Assembly (NCBI RefSeq): GCF_038397725.1
Contig: NZ_CP151634.1
Location: forward strand, 558,001 to 622,000
DNA length: 64,000 bases
Direction of reading: 5' to 3'
From: Microbacterium sp. LWO13-1.2
GTDB lineage: Bacteria; Actinomycetota; Actinomycetes; Actinomycetales; Microbacteriaceae
Below the pieces are notes generated by a model. It was not told the DNA's origin, searched no databases, and was given only the letters and a program-made list of their open reading frames with translations. The translations under genes and the position numbers were made by a program. The number at the start of each line of letters is the position of its first letter. Position 1 is the first letter of the stretch. Shown here one piece after another: positions 53,542-62,480 of the stretch.

Positions 53542-54560
53542 AGCGAGCCTCCCGAGCGGTTGGTGCGGATGAGGAGGTAGATGAGATACGGGGCGCCGAG
53601 GACGCCGGTGATGACGCCGACGGGGTAGCGCGCGTCGAACAGGTTCTGACCGATCAGATCGCCGGCGAGCACCAGGGCGGCACCGACGAGCGCCGACGGC
53701 AGCAGGAGGTTCGCACCCGGTCCCGTGATGCGCGCTGCAATGGGTCCGGCCATGAACGCGACGAACGCGATCGGGCCGGTCGCCGCCGTCGCGAAGGCGA
53801 GGAGCGCGACGGCGCCCAAGATGAACAGCAGTCGAGTGCCGTTCACCCGCAGACCGAGCCCGGCAGCGGAATCGTCGCCGAGTTGCAGCATCCCCAGCGC
53901 CCTCCCCTGGGAGAACATCAACGGCAGGATCACCAGGCACGCGATGGCGAGCGGGGCGATGCGATCCCAGGAAGCACTGTTGAGGCTGCCGGTCAACCAC
54001 AGCATCGCCGTCTGAATGTCCCATTGGGCGGCGCGCGAGAGCACGTACGAGACGATGCTCTGCAGCATCGCCGCGACGCCGATCCCGATGAGGATCAGCC
54101 TGGTGCCCGCGAACCCGCCCTTGTTGGAGAGCAGGTAGATCGCGATCGCCGTGAGGAGGGCACCGGCCAGTGCCATCACCGACACGAGCGGGCCGCTGAC
54201 CGAGAGCACCACGATGCCGACCACCGCCGCGGCGCTGGCGCCTTCGGCGATGCCGATGATGTCGGGGGATGCCAGCGGATTGCGCAGCAGGGTCTGGAAC
54301 GCGACGCCCGCGATGCCGAAGCAGGCGCCCGCGAGCACGGCGAGCACAGTGCGCGGAAGGCGCAGTTCACCGACGGAGTAGGAAGCTCCAGGCACCGTCT
54401 CGCCGAGGATGACACGGATCACTTCGCCAGGCCCGTAGAACGTGTTGCCGACCATGAGCGCCACCGCTGCGAGGACGAGAAGCAGTGTGCCGAGCACCAC
54501 GCTGGCAGTGGCGTGGCGGCGGTGGCGGGCACGGCGCCCGGCGATGATCGCGGCGGTCAC
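53538..54560 (-). CDS. Iron-siderophore ABC permease 2 (FepG-like, FecCD family)
   Basis: 340-residue permease with nine to ten helices: LRLPRTVLAVLAGACFGIAGVAFQ, LLRNPLASPDIIGIAEGAS and GDLIGQNLFDARYPVGVITGVLGAPYLIYLL. GTG 54560 overlaps the upstream permease stop (GTGA). Dimerises with the FepD-like partner. Confidence 0.94.
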   Translation of the reverse strand: MTAAIIAGRRARHRRHATASVVLGTLLLVLAAVALMVGNTFYGPGEVIRVILGETVPGASYSVGELRLPRTVLAVLAGACFGIAGVAFQTLLRNPLASPDIIGIAEGASAAAVVGIVVLSVSGPLVSVMALAGALLTAIAIYLLSNKGGFAGTRLILIGIGVAAMLQSIVSYVLSRAAQWDIQTAMLWLTGSLNSASWDRIAPLAIACLVILPLMFSQGRALGMLQLGDDSAAGLGLRVNGTRLLFILGAVALLAFATAATGPIAFVAFMAGPIAARITGPGANLLLPSALVGAALVLAGDLIGQNLFDARYPVGVITGVLGAPYLIYLLIRTNRSGGSL

Positions 54561-55603
54561 AGCTCGCGCACCTTCTGGCGCCGGACGATCCAGATGAAGA
54601 ACGGAGCGCCGATCACCGCGGTGATGATGCCGACCTGGATCTCTTCGGAGGAAGGAGCGATGACGCGTCCGATGACATCGCTGGCGACGAGCAGCGCCGA
54701 GCCGGCGAGAGCGGAGAAGGGCAGCAACCACCGGTGGTCGGTGCCGATGAGCATCCGGCAGATGTGCGGAACGACCAGGCCGACGAAGCCGATGGGTCCG
54801 GCGATGGCCGTCGCGGCTCCGGCGAGGATCACCGCGCCGAGGGCGGAGACGAGGCGGGTGCGGAAGACGTGCTCACCGAGGCCGGCGGCGAGGTCGTCAC
54901 CGAGGGCGAGCGAGTTCATGCCGCGTGCACACGCGAAGCAGATGAGAGCACCGAGGGCGAGCACGGGCGCGGTGATGGCGAGGCGTGTCCAGTCCGCGCC
55001 GCCGACGCCGCCGATCTGCCAGGACTGGAACACCTGAAGCAGATCGACCCGCGGGAGCATGATGGCGCTGATGAGCGAACCGAGGGCGGCGGATGTCGCC
55101 GCCCCGGCGAGAGCCAGCTTGAGAGGCGTCGCCCCGCCGCGGCCGAGGGCGCCGACCGCGTAGACGAAGGTCGCCGCGATGGCCGCGCCGACGATCGCCA
55201 CGATCATGTAGCCGTACTGGCTCGAGAGTCCGAAGAACGCGATGCCGATGACGACGGCGAGAGAGGCGCCGTTGGAGACACCGAGGATGCCGGGGTCGGC
55301 GATCGGGTTGCGGGTGACGGCCTGCATGGTCGCCCCGGAGAGCGCGAGCGCCGCCCCGATCGCGATGGCCAGGACCGTGCGCGGGATCCGTTTGATGACC
55401 GCCGCCTGCGCGACGGTGTCGTCATGACCCGTCAGCGCGGCGGCGATGTCACCGGCGCTCACGGATCGCGTCCCGAAGGAGATGGAGAGGATGCTGAGGA
55501 CGAGGATGACTCCGACCCCGGCGAGCAGCCAGAGGGTACGCACCAGCGCCGGGCGCCGCAGTGCAGCGGCGCCCGGCGTGAGGATCCGAGTCGCGGTGGT
55601 CAC
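54557..55603 (-). CDS. Iron-siderophore ABC permease 1 (FepD-like, FecCD family)
   Basis: 348-residue permease: IPRTVLAIAIGAALALSGATMQAVTRNPIADPGILGVS by segments, GPIGFVGLVVPHICRMLIG, EEIQVGIITAVIGAPFFIW. ATG 55603 overlaps the binding-protein stop by four bases. Partner of the FepG-like permease. Confidence 0.94.
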   Translation of the reverse strand: MTTATRILTPGAAALRRPALVRTLWLLAGVGVILVLSILSISFGTRSVSAGDIAAALTGHDDTVAQAAVIKRIPRTVLAIAIGAALALSGATMQAVTRNPIADPGILGVSNGASLAVVIGIAFFGLSSQYGYMIVAIVGAAIAATFVYAVGALGRGGATPLKLALAGAATSAALGSLISAIMLPRVDLLQVFQSWQIGGVGGADWTRLAITAPVLALGALICFACARGMNSLALGDDLAAGLGEHVFRTRLVSALGAVILAGAATAIAGPIGFVGLVVPHICRMLIGTDHRWLLPFSALAGSALLVASDVIGRVIAPSSEEIQVGIITAVIGAPFFIWIVRRQKVREL

Positions 55604-56631
55604 TCCGCCGCGAGGAGAGGTGCCTCGAGGACGGCGAAGTAGTCGTCAAGGCCCCACGGGATCGACAGCGGCGACGGGTTGGCCGACGCGGCGAGCGGTG
55701 TGGCGTCGCCGAGCACGGCGATGCGCCCTTCAGCGATCGCGGGGATCTTCGACAGCAGCGGGTCGGCCTGCAGCAAAGGGATGATCGACTCGTCGCCGTA
55801 GGTGACGAACACGTCGACATCGTCGAACAGCTCGGCTTCTTCGGAGCTGACCGTCAGGTAGAACTGGTCGCTGTCAGCGTTGACCTCGACGATCGAGGGC
55901 ATCGGGAAGCCGATTCCGTGCAGGTAGCCGGGGCGCGTGTCGATCGCGGTGTAGTAGCCGATCTGGCTGAGGTCGGTCGGATCGATGTAGGAGAACAGGA
56001 GCTTCTTGTCCTTCAAGCCGCTGTGCGCGTCGATCGCCGCTTCCGCGTCGGCGTGCAGCTGCTCGATGAGTGCCGCGCCCTCGTCGGCGAGGCCGATCGC
56101 TTCGGAGTTCATCGTGATCATGTCATCGACCGAGGTGCCCCAGGCGACCTCGGGGTAGGCGACGACCGGCGCGATCTTCGTGAGCTGGTCGTACTCCTCC
56201 TGCGTCAGGCCGGAGTAGGAGGCGAGGATGACGTCGGGCTGGGTGTCGGCGATCGCCTCGTAGTCGAGACCGTCGTCGTTGTTGAACAGGACGGGGGTCT
56301 CGGCACCCAGCTCTTCGAGCTTGTCTTCGACCCAGGGCAGAACGCCGTCACCGTCGTCATCGCCCCACGTGGCCTCGGCCATTCCGACCGGCACGACGCC
56401 GAGCGCCAGTGGCACCTCGTGGTTCGCCCATGCGATGGTCGCGATGCGTTCGGGCTTCTCGGCGATGGTGGTCTCACCGTAGACATGCTCGATGGTCACG
56501 GGGAAAGCACCGGCGGACGCCGGGTTGCCGGAGCCTGCAGCAGAGTCGCTGGTCGGTGCGGTCGCGCAGGCCGCGAGGCCGAGAGAGAGGACCACGGCGG
56601 AGCCGAGGCCGATGAGTCGAGAAGTGCGCAC
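55600..56631 (-). CDS. Iron-siderophore binding lipoprotein (FepB/FecB class)
   Basis: 343-residue solute-binding protein with lipobox LAAC, then FPVTIEHVYGETTIAEKPERIATIAWANHEVPLALG and QPDVILASYSGLTQEEYDQLTKIAPVVAYP, typical of hydroxamate/catecholate binding proteins. GTG 56631 is placed seven bases after GAAGGG; ATG 56637 is too close to it. First gene of the five-gene iron operon, behind an iron box. Confidence 0.94.
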   Translation of the reverse strand: MRTSRLIGLGSAVVLSLGLAACATAPTSDSAAGSGNPASAGAFPVTIEHVYGETTIAEKPERIATIAWANHEVPLALGVVPVGMAEATWGDDDGDGVLPWVEDKLEELGAETPVLFNNDDGLDYEAIADTQPDVILASYSGLTQEEYDQLTKIAPVVAYPEVAWGTSVDDMITMNSEAIGLADEGAALIEQLHADAEAAIDAHSGLKDKKLLFSYIDPTDLSQIGYYTAIDTRPGYLHGIGFPMPSIVEVNADSDQFYLTVSSEEAELFDDVDVFVTYGDESIIPLLQADPLLSKIPAIAEGRIAVLGDATPLAASANPSPLSIPWGLDDYFAVLEAPLLAAE

Positions 56632-56681
56632 GGGCATTCCCTTCGAGTATGGAACGGGGGGAGGCGCGAATGCGCGGAGGC

Positions 56682-56700
56682 TTTGGTAAGCCTGTCCTAA
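56682..56700. promoter_or_regulatory. IdeR/DtxR-type iron box before the second siderophore operon
   Basis: TTTGGTAAGCCTGTCCTAA resembles the consensus TTAGGTTAGGCTAACCTAA at about 14 of 19 positions. It lies 50 bases upstream of the binding protein. A second partial copy, GGTTAGGGTTGCCT, begins at 56711. Probably Fe(II)-IdeR repression. Confidence 0.65.
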
Positions 56701-56769
56701 CTTATCAGATGGTTAGGGTTGCCTCAGTTCCCGCCCGCCATGCCGCGAGCCCGCGCCCGGACATGCGAA

Positions 56770-56802
56770 AAGCCGGCCGCGCCCGAAGGCAGCGACCGGC
56801 TT
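56770..56802 (-). terminator. Intrinsic terminator after cspA
   Basis: AAGCCGGCCGC (56770-56780) pairs with GCGACCGGCTT (56792-56802), one mismatch, 11-base loop. On the cspA strand the stem ends GGCCGGCTTTT, so a short U-run follows. It lies about 40 bases after the cspA stop. Confidence 0.8.
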
Positions 56803-56840
56803 GAAGCGCTCAGAGATCAAACTCGGAGCGGTTCTCGCAT

Positions 56841-57044
56841 TCAGAGCGGGCGAATGTTCGCAGCCTGCATGCCCTTGGGGCCACGCTCAGCGTCGAATTC
56901 GACCTTCTGGTTCTCGCGAAGCTCCTTGAAGCCAGAGCCGGAGATAGCCGAGAAGTGGGCGAAAAGATCGTCCGAGCCGTCATCGGGAGCGATGAAGCCG
57001 AAGCCCTTTTCCGAGTTGAACCATTTCACAGTGCCAGTGGCCAT
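56841..57044 (-). CDS. cspA: Cold-shock protein CspA family
   Basis: 67-residue OB-fold RNA chaperone, [22 protein letters not shown] with RNP1 (GFGFI) and RNP2 (DLFAHFSAI). ATG 57044 gives the canonical N-terminus, preceded by AGAAAGAAGAAACAC. The reading frame continues upstream without a stop for hundreds of bases, described in the next entry. A terminator follows at 56770-56802. Confidence 0.95.
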   Translation of the reverse strand: MATGTVKWFNSEKGFGFIAPDDGSDDLFAHFSAISGSGFKELRENQKVEFDAERGPKGMQAANIRPL

Positions 57045-57515
57045 GTGTTTCTTCTTTCTGTTGATCGGGCCGTTTGCACGGCCTTGAGCGCCGCGCCGGA
57101 ACCTCCGGCGGGCACGTGCGGGGACGCTCTCATGAAGAGAGGCCACGGAATGGGGGGCGCTGAGGACGTGTCCTTCAGCGCCGGCGGGACGGGCTGCGAC
57201 GAGCCCGATGATGGCGGATGCCGCGACGGCGGCCTCGGCGTCGTGCGCCGAGTCGTGATGACCGAGGTCCTGGCCGCGCGCGCCGAAAGCGGCGGCGCCG
57301 TCGAATTCAACGACGACGTAGCCGGCGTATTCGCCGGCACTGGTGGCCACTCGGACGTCGACGTCGGCGTCGCGCCAGTGGAGTTCTTGGCTGGGTGCGC
57401 ATGCACCGCAGCCGACTGCGTTTGACAAGTGAAGAAGCTTTCGGTGGGATCCGTGCCGAACCGATCGGGGCACAGAGATTCGGATCCTGGTATTAGGGCC
57501 ACACACGTCGCACAA
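57045..57515 (-). CDS. Coding-like region in frame with and directly upstream of cspA
   Basis: The frame that leads into cspA has no stop. It reads [17 protein letters not shown], then [73 protein letters not shown] and [20 protein letters not shown] before cspA Met1. Codons end in G/C like real genes, and two CxxC pairs suggest a zinc ribbon. Possible starts are TTG 57515, GTG 57473 or TTG 57428. It is either a protein whose stop was lost, a long CspA isoform, or a decoy in a long 5' leader. I do not recognise the domain. Confidence 0.4.
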
Positions 57516-57613
57516 TGCGTTCGCGGGCCGGTGATGAATGATGCCTCCGGTAGGAGGGACGTTCCCACCGTACCATGCCCACCCGGAATTGGACCTGGCA
57601 GTTCTCCCCACGG
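57516..57613. other. Gap between the LuxR-family gene and the cspA upstream frame
   Basis: Under 100 bases without a confident gene. On the reverse strand it contains a TACGGT and, nearer, CCTAATACC (57489-57497) that could serve as -10 elements for the cspA leader. No hairpin of note. Confidence 0.4.
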
Positions 57614-60550
57614 TCAACGGGCCACCAGTTCGACCGCGTCGATCTGCCGCGCGGCCAGCGCCGCTTCGGTGCGCGTACTGACTCCGAGTTTGCGAAGCAC
57701 AGCCGACACATGCACGCTGACGGTCTTCACACTGATGTAAAGACGTTCGCCGATCTGCCGGTTGCTGAGCCCCTCGGCGACGAGCGCGAGCACCTGACGC
57801 TCCCTCGCCGTGAGGTGCTCTGCCTCCCCGGAGTCGCCGCCGGCACTGGCATCCGCGCGCAGTCCGGCGGCATCGGCGAAGGTGCTGACGGCGGTCTGGA
57901 GCTGCACGTGGCCGAGCTTCTCGGCGACGGTCAACGCTTCGGCGAGCAAGACGGCGGCAGCCGCGCGGTCGCCGCTGTCGACCAGCATCCGTCCCAGCTC
58001 CAACCGGGTGATCACCCGGAAAGTGACGGGCATGTCGTCGCCATCGGCGACGGACACCGCGTGCTGCAGGGCGGGAACGGTCGGCGCGAGCAACGCGTCG
58101 AGAATCGACCACCATGCCCCGGCGCGCAACTGCTCGGGCTGAGCCTGCCAGGCCGCACGGACCGCGTCGACGGCGGGAGCGACGACACCGCCGTCGGCAC
58201 GCAGCGCGGCGATGATCCATCCGGCTTGGAGCAGCAACCGTCGCTGGTGCAGAAGGACCGGGCCCTCGTCGTTCAGCATCGCGAGAATCGCGTCGAGAGC
58301 GCCGGTGAGGTCACCACTGCTCTCGGCCACCGCCACCTTCATGACCACACCGTCGTACCAGATCTGACGCTCCACCTGTCCGGTCTCCTCGAACGCCGGC
58401 ATCAGTCCCCGCAGCAGTTCGGCGGCTTCCTCGGACCGCCCCCGCCAGGCGAGCAATCGCACCTGCGACATAGTCGTGTACAGGCGGAACACCCGCAGCG
58501 TGCTCTTCTCCAGATCACGTGCGAGAAGCTGCTCCGCCCTCTCGATGTATCCGAGTTCGAGAAGCGGCGACACCATGTTCTGCGTGAGGATCGACCCCGA
58601 CGTGCGCTCGACACCGAGCGAGCGCGCGCGCCCGAACCCCTCTTCCGCGACCTGCACCGCCTCGCGATAGCGACCGAGCAGGGTCAGCGTGTCCGAGAAG
58701 TTCACCCGGTAGCGCAGCTCGGCGTTCGACTCCACGGCGCGCACCCGCGCGGTCTCGTAGGCGGTGAAGCCACCGACGAGGTCGCCGAGATGCACCAGGC
58801 TCCCCCCGCGAACGTTGGCCGCAACGGAGATCTCGGTGTCGGAACCGGCGCGCTCGGCGAATTCCTGTGCGCGCGCCGCGAAATCGATCGCCTTCTGCCG
58901 GTGACCTGCGACCATGTGCCGGCTGGCGAGGTAGTTCAGGATCGAGGCGCGCAGGCGATCGTCATCGACTCCGGCATCGAGCACGTCGAGGGCTTCGCTC
59001 AACAACTCGATCGGCCCAGGGCGGCCCAGATTGGTCAGGTACAGCGCCTTGTCGCGCAGCAGGCGCACATGGGTCCGGGGGTCGACCACGGCCGGATCGA
59101 TCTCGCCGAGGGCGACGTTCACCACCGCCAGCGCACGCTCGCCGTCGCCGGCGTTGCGCAGCACGGAGCCGAGCAGCGCGAGCAACGGGATGCGTTCGAT
59201 GCCGGCCGCATCCGCCGCATCTGAAACCCGCGGCCAGAGTTCGAGCGCCAACTCGCCGAAACGGGCAGCGCTCGCGAAGGCATAGCGGGTCTTGGCGTGC
59301 AGCATCGCGGCGACGGATGCCGTGAGCGTCCGCCGATCGTCCTGCGCGAGTTGCCAGTGATACGCGAGCGCGGCCGCATCGCCGCTGCCGGTTCCCGCGC
59401 AGTTCTCTTCGAGCATCTCCGCATACGCGCGGTGCAGCCGAGCACGCTCACCGGGGAGAAGATCGCCGTGCACGGCCTCGCGCAGCAGCGCATGCCGGAA
59501 GCGGTAGCCGTCGTCGACGACGATGAGAATGCCGCTGCGCGCAGCCTCGCGCAGCGCATCGTCGAGCTGAGTCTCGGAGATGTCGACCAGCCGCGAGAGC
59601 AGCGAATGCGACAGCGGCCGCTCGGAGCCCGACGTCACCTGGACCACACGCCGGGCATCGGCTCCGAGTCGGTCGAAGCGGCCGAGCAGAAGGTCGCGAA
59701 GCCCCTCGGGCAACGGACCGGACGCGCAGCAGGCGATCTCCTCGATGAAGAACGGCACACCCTCGGCGCGCTCCTGCATCCGCTCCAGCGCGCCCTCGGT
59801 GAGGGGCCGTCCGACGAGTTGCTCCGCGAGCTGGCGCACCGCGCCCTCATCGAGACGCTTCAATGCGACGCGCTCCAGCAGTCGCGCTCTGCTCGCCTCG
59901 CCGATGAAGCCGCTCACGGCGTCGCCGCGGCGCACGTCATCGCTGCGGCAGCTGATCACCAGCAGGATGCGCCCGCGGGTGAGGGTGCGCAGCAGGAACG
60001 ACAGCATCGCCAGGGTCGAGTCATCCGCCCAGTGCACGTCCTCGACGATCAGTACCTGCGGCGCACGTTCTGCCGCCACTTCGATGAGGGTGGCGATCGC
60101 ATCACGCAGCCGCTCCGGGCTGGTGTGCGCACGGTCGGTGGGAACGTCGACGAGTTCGGGCAACAGCATCCCGAGCGCCTCGGCGCCGACGCCGACCGCC
60201 GCCCGCGTCTGCTCAATGCCCAGCAGAGCGACGAGCGAGCGCAGGATGCCGGTGAGGGGGCCGTACGGCGTGCGCGCCGATCCCAGATCGAGACACCAGC
60301 CGACGTGCACGTCGGCACGGGTGGCGATCTCTTCGCCGAACTCGCGCAGCAGCCGGGACTTGCCGATGCCCGCCTCGCCCTCGACGAGCACGGCGGCGGG
60401 CGTACCCTCGGTGGTGCGCTCGAACATCCCGCGCAGCAGGGCGAGGTCGGCGTCGCGGCCGACCATCGCCGCGATCGGGACGGATGGGAGCATGAAGACA
60501 TCGTCCCACTCTCCACGGACATCAGGGGCGTCCGAGGCGGCCGTCTTCAT
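57614..60550 (-). CDS. LAL-type LuxR-family regulator (AAA ATPase, TPR-like, LuxR HTH)
   Basis: 978-residue large ATP-binding regulator of the LuxR family. Residues about 25-330 are an AAA/NACHT-like module ([19 protein letters not shown], Walker [14 protein letters not shown], Walker [16 protein letters not shown]); the middle is helical repeats; the C-terminus is a LuxR HTH ([45 protein letters not shown] by segments). ATG 60550 is used. Effector unknown; no clear sugar or antibiotic gene neighbours it, so its targets are open. Confidence 0.92.
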   Translation of the reverse strand: MKTAASDAPDVRGEWDDVFMLPSVPIAAMVGRDADLALLRGMFERTTEGTPAAVLVEGEAGIGKSRLLREFGEEIATRADVHVGWCLDLGSARTPYGPLTGILRSLVALLGIEQTRAAVGVGAEALGMLLPELVDVPTDRAHTSPERLRDAIATLIEVAAERAPQVLIVEDVHWADDSTLAMLSFLLRTLTRGRILLVISCRSDDVRRGDAVSGFIGEASRARLLERVALKRLDEGAVRQLAEQLVGRPLTEGALERMQERAEGVPFFIEEIACCASGPLPEGLRDLLLGRFDRLGADARRVVQVTSGSERPLSHSLLSRLVDISETQLDDALREAARSGILIVVDDGYRFRHALLREAVHGDLLPGERARLHRAYAEMLEENCAGTGSGDAAALAYHWQLAQDDRRTLTASVAAMLHAKTRYAFASAARFGELALELWPRVSDAADAAGIERIPLLALLGSVLRNAGDGERALAVVNVALGEIDPAVVDPRTHVRLLRDKALYLTNLGRPGPIELLSEALDVLDAGVDDDRLRASILNYLASRHMVAGHRQKAIDFAARAQEFAERAGSDTEISVAANVRGGSLVHLGDLVGGFTAYETARVRAVESNAELRYRVNFSDTLTLLGRYREAVQVAEEGFGRARSLGVERTSGSILTQNMVSPLLELGYIERAEQLLARDLEKSTLRVFRLYTTMSQVRLLAWRGRSEEAAELLRGLMPAFEETGQVERQIWYDGVVMKVAVAESSGDLTGALDAILAMLNDEGPVLLHQRRLLLQAGWIIAALRADGGVVAPAVDAVRAAWQAQPEQLRAGAWWSILDALLAPTVPALQHAVSVADGDDMPVTFRVITRLELGRMLVDSGDRAAAAVLLAEALTVAEKLGHVQLQTAVSTFADAAGLRADASAGGDSGEAEHLTARERQVLALVAEGLSNRQIGERLYISVKTVSVHVSAVLRKLGVSTRTEAALAARQIDAVELVAR

Positions 60551-60573
60551 GGCATTCACCGTCACCGCAGGGA

Positions 60574-60879
60574 TCACCGGGCCGCAGCGGGCTCGCACGG
60601 CACCGCGGCACGACGCGATGCGGATGCGGATGCGGAATCCGACGCCACCCGGCGGGAGGCGACATCCGGGGCCGTCCGCGTCGTCGCCGATGCGGGCACC
60701 GCGGTCGCCCGCGGTGCCCGGCCCACCACGCGGCGGATCGCCCGACGCAGAACGCCCTCAGGACGGAGGACGACCTGGTCGGCGTGCTCCTGGATGAAGC
60801 GACGGCGTGCGAGCGCCCGCTCCAGCTGCTCGAGTTCGAGCTCGGTCGCACGTTGGCTGAGATAGGGGTGTTCGAACAT
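60574..60879 (-). CDS. Hypothetical small protein, helical with alanine-rich tail
   Basis: 101 residues. An amphipathic N-terminal helix, YLSQRATELELEQLERALARRRFIQEH, is followed by DQVVLRPEGVLRRAIRRVVG and a low-complexity Ala/Arg/Ser tail. AGGAGA seven bases before ATG 60879 supports it. 23 bases upstream of the LuxR-type gene on the same strand, so cotranscribed. I recognise no family. Confidence 0.6.
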   Translation of the reverse strand: MFEHPYLSQRATELELEQLERALARRRFIQEHADQVVLRPEGVLRRAIRRVVGRAPRATAVPASATTRTAPDVASRRVASDSASASASRRAAVPCEPAAAR

Positions 60880-60997
60880 GAGGTTCTCCTGACGGTTTGC
60901 TGTACCCCTACATTCCGCTCTGAGGCCCCCTGCCGACATCGGACGGATGCCCTATCTTCGGCGCGGATCTGAGGCGGCATCCGTCTAGGGTGGCCTC

Positions 60998-61354
60998 ATG
61001 CCCGTCAGTCGCAGCCGCCGTGCCCGCGTGGATCGTCGGCGACGCCGGCGGGTGGCGGCAGCCGACAACGACCTGACGCCGGCGGAATGGGACGCGCTGC
61101 GGCGGGAGTGGGGCGGATGCGCGTACTGCGGCATCGGCGACGTTCCGCTGCAGAAGGATTGCGTGCAGCCGATCTCACGCGGCGGCCGCTACACGTTGAC
61201 GAACGTGGTCCCCGCGTGCGGCTCCTGCAACGCCAGCAAGTCGAACGGCGAGGTGACGAGCTGGCTGCGGCGCCGCGGGCTCGATGAGAGCGCGTTCCTG
61301 CTGCGCCACCATGCCGTGCAGCTGTCCTTCGTGACGGACGACCAGCCGGACTGA
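60998..61354 (+). CDS. HNH endonuclease-like protein
   Basis: 118-residue protein: an Arg-rich N-terminus (residues 5-18), then CAYCG and ACGSCNASK as the zinc-binding CxxC pairs around DCVQPISRGGRYTLTNVVPACG, the HNH core. Nuclease activity is likely but the role is unknown; such stand-alone HNH proteins may be housekeeping nicking enzymes. A TAGGGT (60986-60991) six bases before ATG 60998 gives a leaderless transcript. Convergent with the DUF998-like gene. Confidence 0.85.
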   Translation: MPVSRSRRARVDRRRRRRVAAADNDLTPAEWDALRREWGGCAYCGIGDVPLQKDCVQPISRGGRYTLTNVVPACGSCNASKSNGEVTSWLRRRGLDESAFLLRHHAVQLSFVTDDQPD

Positions 61355-61366
61355 GCCGCGAGCGGG

Positions 61367-62422
61367 TCAGGCGCGCAGGAGCGTGGCGCGCAGCGACGGC
61401 CGAGATTCCGGCGGGACGACGATGGCGAGCATCCGCACGAGTGTCGTCATCCACGCCAGGCCGAGCCCGATCACGATCGCTTCCAATGCCGTGACCGAGT
61501 AGAGCCCGAAGAACACCCACAGCAGCACCGCGAGCACGACGAGGGCGACCACCCCGATCGTGGTCACCACGAGAGCACGCGGCGGCTTCGAGATCACGAA
61601 CGTGGTGGATGCAGCGGCTGCCCCGAACAGCACCAGCGCGCCGAACGCGACGATGTTGTGCACGACGGGCGCCGCGTGCAGCGGGAACAGCCCGACCGCG
61701 GCGAGCGCGACCCCGGTCGCCGCCCAGAGCGCGACCACTCCGCCGATGCGGGGCAGTGGAGCATCACCGCGCAGCCGATGCAGGTCGCGTCCGATGTACG
61801 AGCCGACCGTCGCCACCAGGAGCCCGGCGACGACGAGCGTGCCGTTGAAGGCCCAGGAGCCGGTCCCGAGGCCGAGCTGCGAGAAGTTGCGCTCCCACCA
61901 GCGCGGGTCGGTGGCGGTGAGCATCGCGAAGAGCGTGCCGATGATGAGGAATCCGAAGAGGAGACCGGCGAGGTCTCCGGTGCGCAGGGTGATCCCGGCG
62001 TCGAACGCGAATCGGCCGGCAAACGCACTCGCCGCACCGGTGAGCAGACCGCCGCCGAGAGCGGAGAGCTCCAGCCCCTGCAGACCGACGCCGAGGATCT
62101 CGCCGGCGAGGAGCACCCCCATCGCGGCGACGGCGCCGAACGCGATGGTGAGCGCGATCGCAGAGACGTCGGAGATCACCGCCTGCCAGCGCGGCATCGG
62201 CGCGGTCTCACCGCGTCGGTGCAGAACGGTGCTGGCCACGAACGCGGTCGCCGCACAGATCGCGGCGACGCCTGCCGCGGGGAACACGACGGAGCCGTCC
62301 CCGGCCAGCGGACGCGGAACCCCCTGAAGCAGCAGCATCCCCGCGCCGGTGCCAACGGCGAAGCACAGCACCATGGCCCAGATCGCCTGGGTCTCCTGCC
62401 GAAGCCGCCGCGCCGTGTCCAT
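61367..62422 (-). CDS. DUF998-like membrane protein, paralogue 2
   Basis: 351-residue paralogue of the 49719-50792 protein, with the same RLRQE-type N-terminus, helix pattern and landmarks (FAMLTATDPRWWERNFSQLGLGTGSWAFNGTLVVAGLL by segments). ATG 62422 lies at the same alignment point as its partner. Twelve bases separate its stop from the HNH gene. Function unknown. Confidence 0.78.
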   Translation of the reverse strand: MDTARRLRQETQAIWAMVLCFAVGTGAGMLLLQGVPRPLAGDGSVVFPAAGVAAICAATAFVASTVLHRRGETAPMPRWQAVISDVSAIALTIAFGAVAAMGVLLAGEILGVGLQGLELSALGGGLLTGAASAFAGRFAFDAGITLRTGDLAGLLFGFLIIGTLFAMLTATDPRWWERNFSQLGLGTGSWAFNGTLVVAGLLVATVGSYIGRDLHRLRGDAPLPRIGGVVALWAATGVALAAVGLFPLHAAPVVHNIVAFGALVLFGAAAASTTFVISKPPRALVVTTIGVVALVVLAVLLWVFFGLYSVTALEAIVIGLGLAWMTTLVRMLAIVVPPESRPSLRATLLRA

Positions 62423-62480
62423 GACTCCATCGAAGCACGGGTCGCCGACGCGGCGTCCAACCCCGCCGAGATCGCGCCGG

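Noticed and set aside
56955..57425. Forward 156-codon frame over the cspA upstream region
   Set aside because: It runs antisense through the conserved start of cspA; the reverse frame has the better codon bias and the CxxC pairs, so the forward frame is its shadow.
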